From contig JAJKFH010002906.1 in assembly GCA_023333565.1 (NCBI GenBank), positions 62,001 through 126,000 on the forward strand: 64,000 bases of DNA. Direction: 5' to 3'. This document shows positions 41,101 to 51,509 of this stretch, piece after piece (the first letter of the stretch is position 1; each line of letters starts with the position of its first letter). Origin of the DNA: Puffinus mauretanicus. Its lineage: Eukaryota > Chordata > Aves > Procellariiformes > Procellariidae. The translations under genes and the position numbers were made by a program. Under the pieces are notes generated by a model. That model worked only from the letters and a program-made list of their open reading frames with translations, was not told where the DNA came from and made no database searches.

Positions 41101-44100
41101 CAGACTTCTCATTGATTTCACCGACTTTTCGTGTCCATCTGGTCTGGGGCAGGGAGGCAAATGTAAATCCCATTTAATATGTGTGAAAGGGATATATTGC
41201 GTGAGTTGTACATTGACGCTGAAGCCACCTGAGGTCATATTATGAGACAAACTTAGGGCACTAATGAAGGTTGTGTAAATGTCGCCCCTGCAGTGTGCCA
41301 TGAGCCGAAGGCAGTGAGTGGAGAAATGCTGACTCCATAGCAGCTCACGTGGACTTTAAAGTAGGAGCGATGAATATGAGCATTTACGTTATGGAGGGAG
41401 CGCAGAGAGAGCTCAGTAAAGAGCGCTGGAAAGGGGCACGAAGAAAAAGCGTTTGCATAAATCTGTCTCCCCGATGGCTGCGTGGGGAACTTCAGCTCTT
41501 ACCTCGGTGCACCCTGAATTGCACCTCGGGAAAACACCTCGCAGCTTGAACAAGGTGGATGTGAGTAACCCACCCAGTGCATCCCCCTCTCTCCAGGAAG
41601 GACTGAGTGTCCTTGCAAGATGAAGGTGCAAGCTGTCTGTGTGGTCTTTGCCTTTCACTCTGAGGGTAAGCCTGCTTACAGCTCGGAGCGCAGCCCCTCC
41701 GCACATCACCAGCCGACTGGAGATCCCGAGGTGTAAACAAACGGCACATCGCCAACCCAAAACGGGCACTAGTAAAACAGAAAACACTGCTTTTATCTTG
41801 TGGGGCGGCATTTATTCTTCTTGATCTAATTATTTGTCATAAATGAAGTAAGCTAAAAAATTAGTTTTGTAATCCTTTATTGGTCCATAAAATTTACTTC
41901 AAGGTATAGCAGAGCAGAGACAAATGCTAATGCTGCCGTCTCTCTTGCCATTGAAAAAGTGCAAAATACAGTTTGAAAAGAGAATAGCTAGGCCAAACTC
42001 TTTTGCCAACAAGACAAAACCTTGCGTTAGGGCTCAGAAAAGCTGAAAAAGTTTAAAATCGCTGGTTACGGTTCTCCCAGGCTGCTACCCAACTGAAAAA
42101 TGTCCTTAGGACACCCGTGTCCATCTACGGTACCCAAAGTTAACAACTAAAAGGAAGACAGATGCAAAATAAGAGCTCAGCAAATGCACTCATTTCTAAC
42201 ACAAGAGTTGCCAAGTCCCTACCGTAATAAATTACCATCTGCCAGCTTCTTGTATGATTTGAAGGATAAGCTCAGCCTTTTCTAGATCCAATAAAAAGCT
42301 GAACTGAAATGTTCATTTCAGAGAAATGCGGATGAGGGAATTCATCTCCTAACTCCGCTCCTGCTGTGCAGTCTTATACATACAAAACCAAATGGTGCCG
42401 TGTTTCAGGTGCTTCGAAGGGTGAGAAACTGCAGGAGAATATTAAAAAGATAAGAAATAACAACGTATTCCTTAAAATGTTGAGCTGGTGTCACTTCAAC
42501 ATGAAACAGACAGGCTGACTCATTGCCCTCTATCACAGATAATGCCTAACGAGGGTTTCTCTCTGCTTCGTTTCAGAACCACGACCGCACGTGCATCGCG
42601 TGCAGAATCATCTACCGGTCGGACGAGCACCATCCTCCCATCCTACCCCCCAAGGCAGATCTGACTATAGGGCTACACGGAGAGTGGGTGAGCCAGCGCT
42701 GCGAGGTGCGACCGGAGGTCCTCTTCCTCACTCGGCACTTCATCTTCCATGACAACAACAACACCTGGGAAGGTCACTACTACCACTACTCCGACCCCAT
42801 CTGCAAGCACCCCACCTTCACCATCTACGCCAAGGGACGCTACAGCCGGGGAGTGCACTCGTCCAAAGTGATGGGCGGCACGGAGTTTGTGTTCAAAGGT
42901 AGAGTGGCTTGCTACACTGGGGGCGGAGGCGGTCTTGTCGTTATGGACCAGAGTAGCGTTCGCTCATAATGATTTGGTTGCTGATGATTTCATTCTGTCA
43001 TTTGCAGGAGTTGTTAGTCATTTCTTGGGAAGTTCTCAGGCGCTGTGTGAACGCCCAGCCAAACTATACAGCTGCACAGTATTTCACACCATTGAAGCAA
43101 TATTCATTTGAGGCAGAGATCTTTAAGTACAGCGCAAGAAAATAAGCTTTCGCATCACTAAGTCTTGGAGTCCAGTGGCCAGACTTCAAGCATCCAAGCG
43201 AAGTGTCTAAGATCAGATCTGTGTCCTAGGGCTCCTTTAGTAGAGAGAAAAAAGCACCTTCAAGAAGGCATTTCAGGTCATAAGTGGTATAAATCATTTT
43301 CTGTCAAAGACATATGTAGCAGCATGTGTCTTTTCATCAGATTCCAAGGGACCCTAGAGCAAGTAAGGGTGTCCCTAAAGACAGCTCTGATTAATCCCAC
43401 CACAGTGAAGACTAGATGTATCTAACCAAAACCCCTCGAGTACTTTGGGAAGCAGGGTGCAGTGGCGACGCCACCCGGGACCCTGCGGCTGAGAAGCCTT
43501 CCTGTGCAAACAGCCCCGTAGCACCCTGCTTGGAAAGAGCTCAGTGGCTTTAACCACTCACACAAACAAACGTCTCCAAAACACGACGTCCCGCCACGGC
43601 GCCAGCCCCAGCAGAGCCTCTTGGAAGCCCCAAGCACTCTGTGGGCTCTTCTTCTCCTTATTTCAGTTACCATGTGAGAAGCATAAAGCTTCTTGCATGG
43701 CTCCAATTTAGGAAAGCATCTAACTATAAGAAATAATGTACTAATCTGGGATTTTCATAGGAGGCAAGATATACCCTTGCCTGTCAGAGCTTTTGCTCTT
43801 TAGAGCTGCATGCAGCATGTCCCAGCTCAGCGCTGGGGGTGAAACCCAGTTTTTGCTTGAATTTCTGGTTTATGGTATGCCAACATACCTTACAGATCAA
43901 GGTCACTCATTTGGTTTTGGTAAAACTTTTAGGTTCAATTTCTATAAATTACCTTTTACACCACGTAGGGCAAATAATGTGAACTGTAGAGCCATTGAGT
44001 CAAATGTCTGTTTATAAAACCTCAAAATACAACTCCCAACAAATCTTACTATAAAATGATCTGCAAGAGAATTTGGGATTTTGGTGTGTTGGGAGGCATG

Positions 44101-45391
44101 AGGGCTGGTTATTTCCTTCTGTTTTGGTCAGCACCGATCCATTCAGATTCCCTTTTCTTGATATACAGTGTCAAACGCACATGAGGAAAAACCTCTATTG
44201 AGTTTCCATAGGCTCATTCAGTTTGGCTTTTCCCAACTTTTAAAACTTGGCTGAAAAATAAAACTTTATTTGCCTCAAGGTGCTTTAAAATACAGGCAAC
44301 TTGGAACTGCAGAAGCTGCAGCACTTCTACGTTTGATATGGCAAGCTGCAGCCACTGTTTAGATATGAGAAAAAGCATCTCTCTGTAGTTCAGCGATACT
44401 TTATAAGTCATGCAAAAAAGGCAGGTAATATAGGAAGATAGCACAGCTGTGGTGCTTTCCAAATTTTCCAATTGGAACTAATTATTTCATTAGCTTTACA
44501 GGGTAACAGATGTTAAAAAATAATGAAAAATACATTATAAACAGCCCTACTTATGGATTAATACAGATGGTAATAGAACATGAGTAAAGTTTCATTGTTT
44601 CCTCTTTTACGTATCTCCTAATATAACCAAGCAGGCTTTATCTGTAAAGGATTGTCTGGAATTTATGAAAAGCTCTGCTTAATCTCTGGCTGAGATATGT
44701 GGCCATCAAGTTTTCTTCAACTGAGTTTGTGTGTGTGTGCGTTCTGCGCGAGAAGCAATTACGTCAAAGACATAAAATGATGCAAATAGATTCGCTGGCC
44801 ACACCTGCAATATGAAAAATTGATGTAAGAATGAACAGGGAGAGACAATTCTGATTTCATAGATACACCCCAATCCGCACGTTGTCTTTGCTTTTGTTTT
44901 TGTCCCTCTGCTAACAGCTCCTCTCTTCCTCTCTCGCAGTAAATCACATGAAGGTCACTCCCATGGATATATCCACAGCCTCTCTGCTCAACGTCTTCAA
45001 CGGGAACGAGTGCGGAGCACAGGGGTCCTGGCAAGTTGGGGTTCAGCAAGACGTCACCCACACGAACGGCTGCATCGCGCTCGGCATCCGCCTACCTCAC
45101 ACCGAGTACGAAATCTTCAAAATGGAGCAGGATGCCGGGGGCAGGTACTTGCTGTACAACGGCCAGAGACCGAGCGACGGGTCCAGCCCCGACCGACCAG
45201 AGAAGAGAGCCACTTCCTACCAGATGCCTTTAATTCAGTGCGCTTCCTCAGTACCCAGATCTGAAGAGTCACCAGAGGAGAATAAAATAAGGCTGTATAG
45301 CAGCAGGGCACCGGAAAAATATCCCAGCGCCCCAGCTCTTGCTTTGGTGTTGTTTATTTGTACTGTGTCATATTGGGACATTCTCAGCTAG
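17100..45391 (+). CDS. APCDD1: APCDD1, Wnt-signalling inhibitor (complete gene, 5 coding exons)
   Basis: The coding sequence is the join of 17100-17157, 26407-26590, 27953-28484, 42577-42898 and 44940-45391: 1548 nt, 515 codons plus stop, with no internal stop. Human APCDD1 is 514 residues. The product is a single-pass cell-surface glycoprotein that inhibits canonical Wnt signalling; the family is reported to bind Wnt and LRP5. Visible features are a signal peptide (about 1-26), two homologous APCDDC domains (roughly 50-280 and 284-490) and a C-terminal hydrophobic anchor (about 495-511) with almost no cytoplasmic tail. N-glycosylation sequons occur at N100, N168 and N319. The repeat signatures are GHWVSTGCEVR (75-85) and [11 protein letters not shown] (293-303). 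All four introns are GT-AG. Identification is secure because the recognised protein is near-identical over long blocks. Confidence 0.98.
17158..26406 (+). other. APCDD1: APCDD1 intron 1 (9249 bp)
   Basis: The intron runs from GTGAGT to CACAG in phase 1. Its first 250 bp still belong to the CpG island. A (TTTA)n stretch lies near 22632-22652. I recognise no nested gene or transposable element. First introns of developmental genes often carry enhancers, but none can be pinpointed here. Confidence 0.9.
22632..22652. repeat. (TTTA)n microsatellite
   Basis: About five TTTA units form a short simple repeat inside APCDD1 intron 1. Confidence 0.85.
26407..26590 (+). CDS. APCDD1: APCDD1 exon 2
   Basis: This 184-nt exon covers residues 20-81. 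It follows an acceptor ending ctatcacag and precedes GTAAGG. It encodes the end of the signal peptide (likely cleavage after SA at 25-26), the mature N-terminus [19 protein letters not shown], and the start of the first APCDDC domain ([19 protein letters not shown], then GHWVSTG). The phase fits: one base from exon 1 plus GG gives Gly20, and the last two bases are completed by exon 3 to give Gly81. Confidence 0.98.
26591..27952 (+). other. APCDD1: APCDD1 intron 2 (1362 bp)
   Basis: The intron runs from GTAAGG to CCCACAG in phase 2. It contains a two-copy tandem duplication near 27131-27162 (gtagtaggaaagact units) and an A-rich run near 27289-27318, and nothing else recognisable. Confidence 0.93.
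27953..28484 (+). CDS. APCDD1: APCDD1 exon 3 (bulk of first APCDDC domain)
   Basis: This 532-nt exon covers residues 81-258. It begins CTGCGAAGTC after CCCACAG and ends CAAAATGCCAAG before GTACGT, leaving phase 0. Motifs of the family include [23 protein letters not shown], the [10 protein letters not shown] block, [18 protein letters not shown] and the linker [14 protein letters not shown]. Conserved cysteines are visible at 82, 115, 154 and 171, with two more in the CEC motif. Sequons are N100-N-T and N168-H-T. Confidence 0.98.
30212..30243. repeat. Perfect 16-bp tandem duplication
   Basis: The unit cctctaaaatataatg occurs twice in direct succession. Confidence 0.9.
31335..31352. repeat. 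T18 homopolymer
   Basis: An uninterrupted run of 18 T lies within APCDD1 intron 3. It could be the A-tail of an antisense insertion, but no recognisable element flanks it. Confidence 0.9.
40951..41038 (-). mobile_element. CR1 LINE 3' remnant, antisense
   Basis: About 90 bp of CR1 3' UTR lie on the - strand. The + strand reads ggtggaaggatcctttggag, then aagtccaacctcctcctt and agatcaacctgagct, matching the reverse complement of the region just before the CR1 tail. The terminal microsatellite is not preserved. Confidence 0.8.
42577..42898 (+). CDS. APCDD1: APCDD1 exon 4 (start of second APCDDC domain)
   Basis: This 322-nt exon covers residues 259-366 (first base). It begins AACCACGACCGC after tttcag and ends TTCAAAG before GTAGAG. 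It encodes the inter-domain segment with a CIAC motif (264-267), then [31 protein letters not shown], the cysteine in [10 protein letters not shown] and [10 protein letters not shown]. This parallels exon 3's CEVR...[14 protein letters not shown]...[10 protein letters not shown] and shows the internal duplication. The donor GTAGAG is weaker than the others. Confidence 0.98.
42899..44939 (+). other. APCDD1: APCDD1 intron 4 (2041 bp)
   Basis: The intron runs from GTAGAG to a pyrimidine-rich acceptor ending ctctctcgcag, in phase 1. I see no nested gene or recognised repeat apart from a short TG run near 44728. Confidence 0.94.
44940..45391 (+). CDS. APCDD1: APCDD1 exon 5 (end of second domain and membrane anchor)
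   Basis: This 452-nt exon covers Val366 to Leu514-Ser515 and the TAG stop (45389-45391). It encodes [46 protein letters not shown] and the polar stalk ([20 protein letters not shown]). It ends with a hydrophobic anchor [16 protein letters not shown] followed by only four residues. The anchor is close to the C-terminus, so the protein is a type I membrane protein with essentially no cytosolic tail, as in mammals. Confidence 0.98.
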
Positions 45392-45653
45392 AAGTGAAAA
45401 AAACTTATTTTTCATGACTACAAAGCCAGGATTCCACCGGACTGGGGGTTGTTTTTCTTCCGAAAGAAAGGGACATTTATTTTCTTGATGCACTTGAATG
45501 CCTGAGAACTGTTGTTCTTTTCCTTACTTCCCCCCTCCTCCTCGAATCCCGAACGGCACTCGTTTGATGTTTGTGCTTTGAACTTCATCCAGTCTGATCC
45601 CTGGCCTGACATGACTGCACAAAAGTAATTGCACTTTAGGACTGCAGACTTTT

Positions 45654-45693
45654 GGGGGGAGGGAGGGGGTCTCCTTTTTTTTTTTTTTTTTTT
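45654..45693. repeat. G-rich run followed by T19
   Basis: G6-A-G3-A-G5 lies directly before a homopolymer of 19 T, in the presumed APCDD1 3' UTR. Confidence 0.85.
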
Positions 45694-45988
45694 AAACTGC
45701 TGGGGTGAACGTTATGATCCTGCTTCAGTCGTCTCTGCCACCTTACTGTTGTGGGACTCTTCTCCCCAACGCCCGGTTTCTCATCAGAATTTAGCTCTGG
45801 GGAAGGGCTCGGTGTCGTGCCAGTACTGTGATAGCAGCTTCCCCCTCTGACTTCACAGCTCTGATGTAGATATGTATATAAGGAGGAAACCCACAAAGAT
45901 TTATCTTGCCATTATCTCACAGCTCGTAACACGAAACAGCAAATCAACAGGCCTCTGTTCAAATAGTGCTGAACGGTTGATACTTCTA

Positions 45989-45994
45989 ATTAAA
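45989..45994 (+). terminator. APCDD1: Candidate poly(A) signal ATTAAA for APCDD1
   Basis: This is the first plausible poly(A) hexamer downstream of the stop codon, about 600 nt away. It is the commonest variant of AATAAA. Support is by position only; the following sequence is only moderately GU-rich. Confidence 0.3.
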
Positions 45995-46010
45995 AAATAC
46001 TCCTAGTAAT

Positions 46011-49000
46011 TTAAGCTATTTTTACAATCATTAAGTTGTAAAAATAACCAGCGGTTTAATATTTTCTCATTCAATTTCCTTAGCTATGTAATTGCTTCGA
46101 GGCCTCCCTTTGTATCTAGCGAGTAGTTACAACCAAGCCCCCTTAAAGCCAGACAGAAGCAGCATTTTTCTGTCGGCTGCACACCGTACAGGTAAGTTGC
46201 CGATACAAGGCTGCAGGGACTTCTTCTGTTTTCATATTCCTGAGGCCTTACGTACTCCGCAGTATTTGTGCCTTGGATTTTGTGCCAGCCAGGTGGGCAA
46301 AGTAAAAAAGCAAGTGGGGTCTAACATGTTCTGCAGCCCTATTTAGCAGCGTATTTTTAGCGGTGTGACCTCACGTAGGAACAAGTAAAGGGTTTCAGCA
46401 GCAAGCACACCAGTGGTAGAGCCCCTAGTAGAGCAAGAAAGCCGCGGGAAACAGACCTGCATCCATCTGATGGAGGGAGACTGGCCCAGTCTTACCAGAG
46501 GGAAGAGCAAGAGTTGCACAAATGCAGCCACGTCCTCCCTTTTCTTCTTGCTGGACTGTCCCAACACAACACATACTATGGTTTCACCGAGCTTAAATTG
46601 GCATTGGTTTGGGGAGACGCTGCTGGGAAGGTGGATAGGCACAGCCCCTCAGAGCATTCTTCAACAAGAGCCTGCCCTGGAAACCCTCGCGTTTCCCCCA
46701 GTGGCAAATACATCCTTGTGTGCACTGAGCGAATCAGAGCAGACTCTGGAGGTGGTAGCGGAGATGTTTAAGTCCAGCAAGGAGGTAAAAGTTCCTAGAT
46801 GAACCATGCTCCCCTGCTATACTGTGGAGAGAGCTGAGGGCATGGCTTGACCTTGCGGCATTTGGGCTGTGGCTTTTACTGATACACACACGTGTTTCAG
46901 TTCGCAGGAGGAGCAGGAACCTGTGTAAGAAACATAAGGAGTAAGGTCATAGCATTTCTTCATCAGTATCAGCAGCTTCTACCTGCCCAGTCCAGTACTA
47001 TTGGAGTAAAAAGCCTTTAATATGTTATTTTCAGCATCATAGAAAAAGTATGTCTTGAAGGAGGGTCTTTCAGCTTTACATAGGTGAGTCTCTATACTGT
47101 CTGCTATAGAAAAAGCATCTCTTGAAAAGATAGTGACAGCATGGACCTTGCTAGCAAAAAACAGCAGGAAAAAGCCACTCGAGCAGGAAATGGCTATGCT
47201 CAGGCTCTCTACCTCCTCAAAGTCCATGCCTTCTTGACAGTTTTTCCAAGCTGGTACCAGCCTTGGACGTGAATTTCCTCAGATTCAGCTGGTTTTGAGA
47301 CAGCAGGAGGAAGGGGAGAAGGAACAGTACCGTAGACTCACTGCCAGGTCAGATCACATCTTTCACATTTTTTCCTCAGACAGATGAAAAGTCACAGAAT
47401 TACGAGTCAGGAACAGAGCTCAGGATGGCTCAGTAGTCACCAGAGAAAGTGTTCATCCATCCATCTGATATCAGATCCTCCTTCAGCCTGCTGGAAGGAG
47501 CTGAAAGCCAACTCCCCATGATGAATCGAGCTCTATGAACAACAGCTGCTCTGATGAGCATTTCTTGATGGTTTTCTGCTCCACGCAAGTCAAACCTACT
47601 TGAAGAGTCAGTTCTGGATCAGTTTCTGGAAGGGAGGCATCAGGAGCGCACAGTTTTAACTAGAGGGTCAAGAACGAGACACGATGCCCCTGAAAGAGGA
47701 GCTAGGAACCAGGAAGGAGTTTGATTTTCTCTAGCTAGACGTGAGTTTTTTGTTCAGCAGATTTACACCAGCATATCTCCAACCGAGTTACTGAGCTATT
47801 ACAAGAGAGTTAAACAAGTCCTTTGAAATACTAGCTTTGTTTCTGACTTCTGTTTGAGACACAGTGGCATGAGTGAATTCATGTTAGTCTTTATGAGGAT
47901 GGGTATGGCATGATGTTCCTCAGATCACGAGACAAGCTTCTTCCACCACCATCGACCATTTCCACGTTAGGTCGTCTCATCTCTGGAAAAAATATCAATG
48001 GCTAGGAGTTGTCAGACCCTGTTCCTTCCCTATGCAAGTGCCACACACAACTTGGTCCCAGCTGGGACCTGCACATACTTGTGATGCAGGATTGAAGCCG
48101 AGAGCAAAGGAACTGCTCCACAGCACGATGTTCTATACTCATCAGGGCAATGATCTACAGTTTATTAGTGCTTCGTGGCTCCTCTGTAAATTGCTTACTG
48201 TCAGAAATTTTACAACAGTTTCAAGAGAAAGACCTGTCTAGTTCTTACCTCTAAAAAGCACATTGATGTCTCAACTGTGTTTTGAATCACAGACTTGCAA
48301 AGATCTAGGTTTTCCAAGGCTTACCGTTACACTAAATGCAAACATGACACAATGTACAAATTGTACAAGAACTGCATTTTTTTTCCTGTCACCTAGAGAT
48401 TTTAAAAGGAAGCACTTGAAAAAGGCCTTCATAATGCATTGCCAGAAATCTGATTTGGGGCTCCTCTAGTTTATTTGTAGTGTTGACCAGAAACGTAGTT
48501 TTATGATCTGGGTTCTTAGCATATGCTGCACCAGCTTCCCTCCTTCTGCCTACATATTTTTTCTTTATTTTTCTATTAGCCAATAGAAGCCAGGTTGGAC
48601 AAAGATGTAAGTAATTCTTCAGAATGCACAGTCTATTTGCCAACCCATGTTCTCTGCAAGGCTTCTCCTAGGCTACAGGCACAGAACTAGGAGCTAAGCT
48701 TCCTTGATCTTTTGGTTTCATCACGCATTAAATTAACTGCTGCACAGCACCATATACATTTGTGACACAATATATTCCATTCATTTTATTCCTCCAACCT
48801 GACCTCATGTGCTGGCAGCCCTGGCTGCTAAAGAAGTTAAGCCGCAAGTGGATTAGCAGTGGAAGACCTACAAACTGAGTGATTTGCCCCACACCAAAAT
48901 GCAGAAGCTTTAAAAAAATGAAACAATTAATGTTGGTATCTTCAATAACTGCCAATGTTGCTAGGACAGGTGCAAGTTTTTCCCTCAGTAATATCTACTC

Positions 49001-51239
49001 AAGGAGCCACCTGACAGAAGAAATGGTAACCTCAAAAAGTTCTTGGGCAAATTGTTTTAACAGGTTCTATTTAAGAAACAGGACAAAAGGGATCAGAAAA
49101 ATCAAAACAAGTGTTCTTGCTCTGTTTCTATACCGTTTACATATCGTGCCTGCTGCCCTGGGGTAGAATGTCATTTTTATGAACAGAAGTCCATATTTTA
49201 AGATACAGTGTCTGTCTTGTTTGAGTTGGAGTGTGCTTGCTTAAAGTGCAGGATTAAAAAAAAAAAAAACAAACTTTTTATTTTTGTAAAGTTATAGAAG
49301 ATATTTTTCTTCTCAACTATGTTCCAGATTAAACTGCCAGGGAAGTTTAAGCACTTGTTAAAGTATTGATTGAAATAAAAAAGCCTAATTGAAAAATTAA
49401 GAATTTCTTTGCCTCCTACACGTGTTAGTTTTCTGTTTTGTTGACTTTCTACCTATAAAAAATGATAGATGTCTTGGAAAGCAATAACTAAAAATCCCTC
49501 TGTTGAGTAACTTGTGCACAGAAAAGCTCATTTCTTACTATATACACAAGAAAATGTTTTTGCTTGAGAACACGTCACTAGGAACAGCTCTGATGGATAC
49601 AGCTGGGATGATTTGGGTTTCACAGCACATCTTCAGGTTCTCTGAATAAAATGGGGGCTGGAAGCTCCCAGTGAGTAACGACGGCATTGGCTTGCAAGGA
49701 GGGTACGGTTAGAGCAGCTGTGTCAGGACAAAGGGTGTGGTTCAACAGAAACAAAATGTTTTTCATAAACGAGCTGTAAGCAAACAAAGCAGCATTACTG
49801 CTCTGCTATTCCATCTCACTTGCTCTAAGGGCGACAACCTGGAGGGGGAGCAGGAAGGGATTAGAAAGGACACTTTTCTTAAAGAGGAAGAAAAATCTGA
49901 AATTAACTGAGAACGGAAAGAAAGCCAGAGGATAACAAAAGCATCTTTCCTCAGTGCTGTGCGGTTTCACTCCTGCCTCACTTGCACAAAGAAAGAGGAG
50001 GTGAAATGCAGTCAGTGAGACTTCCAACACCACCATCGAAAGCTTTGGAGTTGACCAATTTCTGAGTTTTCCAAAGTGACTCAGGAGATCCCTGAAAGAT
50101 GAGCTCCATTTTCAGGAAGCATGCCCAAAATTACAAGGCACTCCGAATGCAGTAGCCGCAGGCTGTGAAGAAGTGGCCTCCCTTCCACACAAAGTGGTGG
50201 GTACGGATGAATTTGGGCATAAACAGATTCTACATGGCATAACTCATTCCTCACACAACAGGGAAGGCTAGGTAATAAAAACCAGCACCACTCATTTCTG
50301 AATTTTATATTTCATTAATTTTCCATAATATTCCCTCTTACTACAAGTGTTTGCCAAGAACTTTTTCCTTCTAGTCTTCTCCTCTTTAGTGCAATCACTG
50401 TTGATTTTTTTAATTACTATTTGCTGCCAGCAATAAATCGTAATAAGGAAATGAAGAAACAAGATTTCCACTCCACTGCTGAATCAGGCAGAAACAAACA
50501 TGGCTGTGAGGAATCAAACCACCAGTACTCTCAACAGCTAAGGAAACAGCGCTGTTGGCCTGAGCAGTTATTTATCAGGTACCTTCTCCCCACCCCTTCT
50601 TCTTCAGAAGTCTGCTCCGGGGCATAGGCTCAGTCTATGGGATGGATTCTAGTTATGGTGCTACCAAGCCCCGAGGACAGTAATTAATTCCTATGTGTCT
50701 TCCAGTAACGGGAACTGCCCGCGATTGCCACCTCAGAGCAGGCAGACAAGGACTCCCAACATCCTTTTCCCATGGGAACCACATTGTTCCTTGTCCGCTG
50801 CCATTTCCACGACAGTCCGTTGGAAAATGAGAAAGCAAGCTGCGCAGGATAGTGCTGTCTTCGAATAAAGAATTGAAAAAAGTTTGGGAAAAAAGTTTAC
50901 ACTTGGAGTTGTTTGGAATTAGCTTTCCTAGATTAACTCTGCCGAATTCTGCAATCCCACCCACAGAAAAAGCCTGGGATCAGACCTATGTACCTTCATC
51001 CAGAGGACAGACACTTGCTAGACAGACGCATGCATTACGAATTTCTTTAAATCAATGCCCAACTACTGGATCACTTTCCTCTTAGCACCGAACAGTAGCC
51101 TGAAGAGCCCCGGAGATAATCAAAACAATATATAGTCATCAGCTTTATTAAGTGCCCTATAAGGCATCGCTGGAAACAGCCGTATCTTTAAGCAACACAA
51201 TTAACAGTTTCATTACCATAAACCCAAACCCCGAGACGT
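46011..51239. other. Intergenic, no gene recognised
   Basis: Only short overlapping chance frames occur on both strands. An AATAAA at 49374-49379 follows a T/A-rich stretch and could mark a distal APCDD1 poly(A) site. No transposable element is recognised. Confidence 0.5.
49374..49379 (+). terminator. Possible distal poly(A) signal AATAAA
   Basis: The canonical hexamer lies about 4 kb after the APCDD1 stop. It is supported only by sequence and orientation and may be a chance match in AT-rich DNA. Confidence 0.2.
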
Positions 51240-51440
51240 TCTGCCAGGCAGGTGAGCTCCACAGCGGAGCTCTCCAGCGGGCCCCCGGCCGGGCAGCAGC
51301 GGGCGCGGGCGGCGGCGGCCGGAGCGGGCGGGAGCGCCCAGGGCCGAGGCGACATTGCCACCTGGCGGCGGCGGCCGGCCCGACCTGAACCTCCGGCCAG
51401 CTTGCCCCCAAAAAGCGACGGTAACACGGTTAGGGGAGAC
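51240..51440. promoter_or_regulatory. Orphan CpG island (about 200 bp)
   Basis: A compact, very CpG-dense segment (peak 51270-51405, with runs of GGCGGCGGC type) stands in AT-rich surroundings between APCDD1 and VAPA. I find no convincing first coding exon on either strand next to it. It could be the promoter of a non-coding RNA, an alternative promoter, an intergenic regulatory island, or a remnant. Confidence 0.7.
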
Positions 51441-51488
51441 CAACGCCAGCCAAGCTTGAAGGTTCAGTCCCCTTTACCGAGGACAATG

Positions 51489-51509
51489 AGCAGCAGCAGC
51501 AGCAGCAGC
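51489..51509. repeat. (AGC)7 trinucleotide repeat
   Basis: Seven perfect AGC units lie about 50 bp beyond the orphan CpG island. They follow an ATG directly (51486-51488), so the + strand reads Met-Ser7, but the frame ends within about 26 codons. Confidence 0.95.

Larger units (their letters stand above)
28485..42576 (+). other. APCDD1: APCDD1 intron 3 (14092 bp)
   Basis: The intron runs from GTACGT to GTTTCAG in phase 0. It holds a 16-bp duplication (30212-30243), a T18 run (31335-31352), an antisense CR1 remnant (40951-41038) and a 191-codon - strand frame (32459-33034) of unknown meaning. I recognise no nested gene. Confidence 0.93.
45392..46010 (+). other. APCDD1: APCDD1 3' UTR (extent uncertain)
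   Basis: Non-coding sequence follows the stop codon. A variant poly(A) signal ATTAAA at 45989-45994 would give a UTR of about 600 nt. A canonical AATAAA at 49374-49379 would give about 4 kb, so the end cannot be decided without transcript data. The segment contains a G-rich run (45654-45669) and a T19 run (45675-45693). Confidence 0.5.

Noticed and set aside
42673..42858. Antisense frame over APCDD1 exon 4
   Set aside because: It is a shadow of the well-conserved exon on the + strand; its Val/Gly/Asp-rich sequence is the complement of His/Pro/Val codons.
45010..45311. Alternative-frame ORFs inside APCDD1 exon 5
   Set aside because: They are shadows of the recognised exon, and only the frame giving NHMKVTPMD continues the protein.
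46343..46802. Overlapping 99- to 129-codon frames on both strands downstream of APCDD1
   Set aside because: Frames on opposite strands overlap the same GC-richer DNA, have no domain resemblance and no exon signals linking them to a gene.
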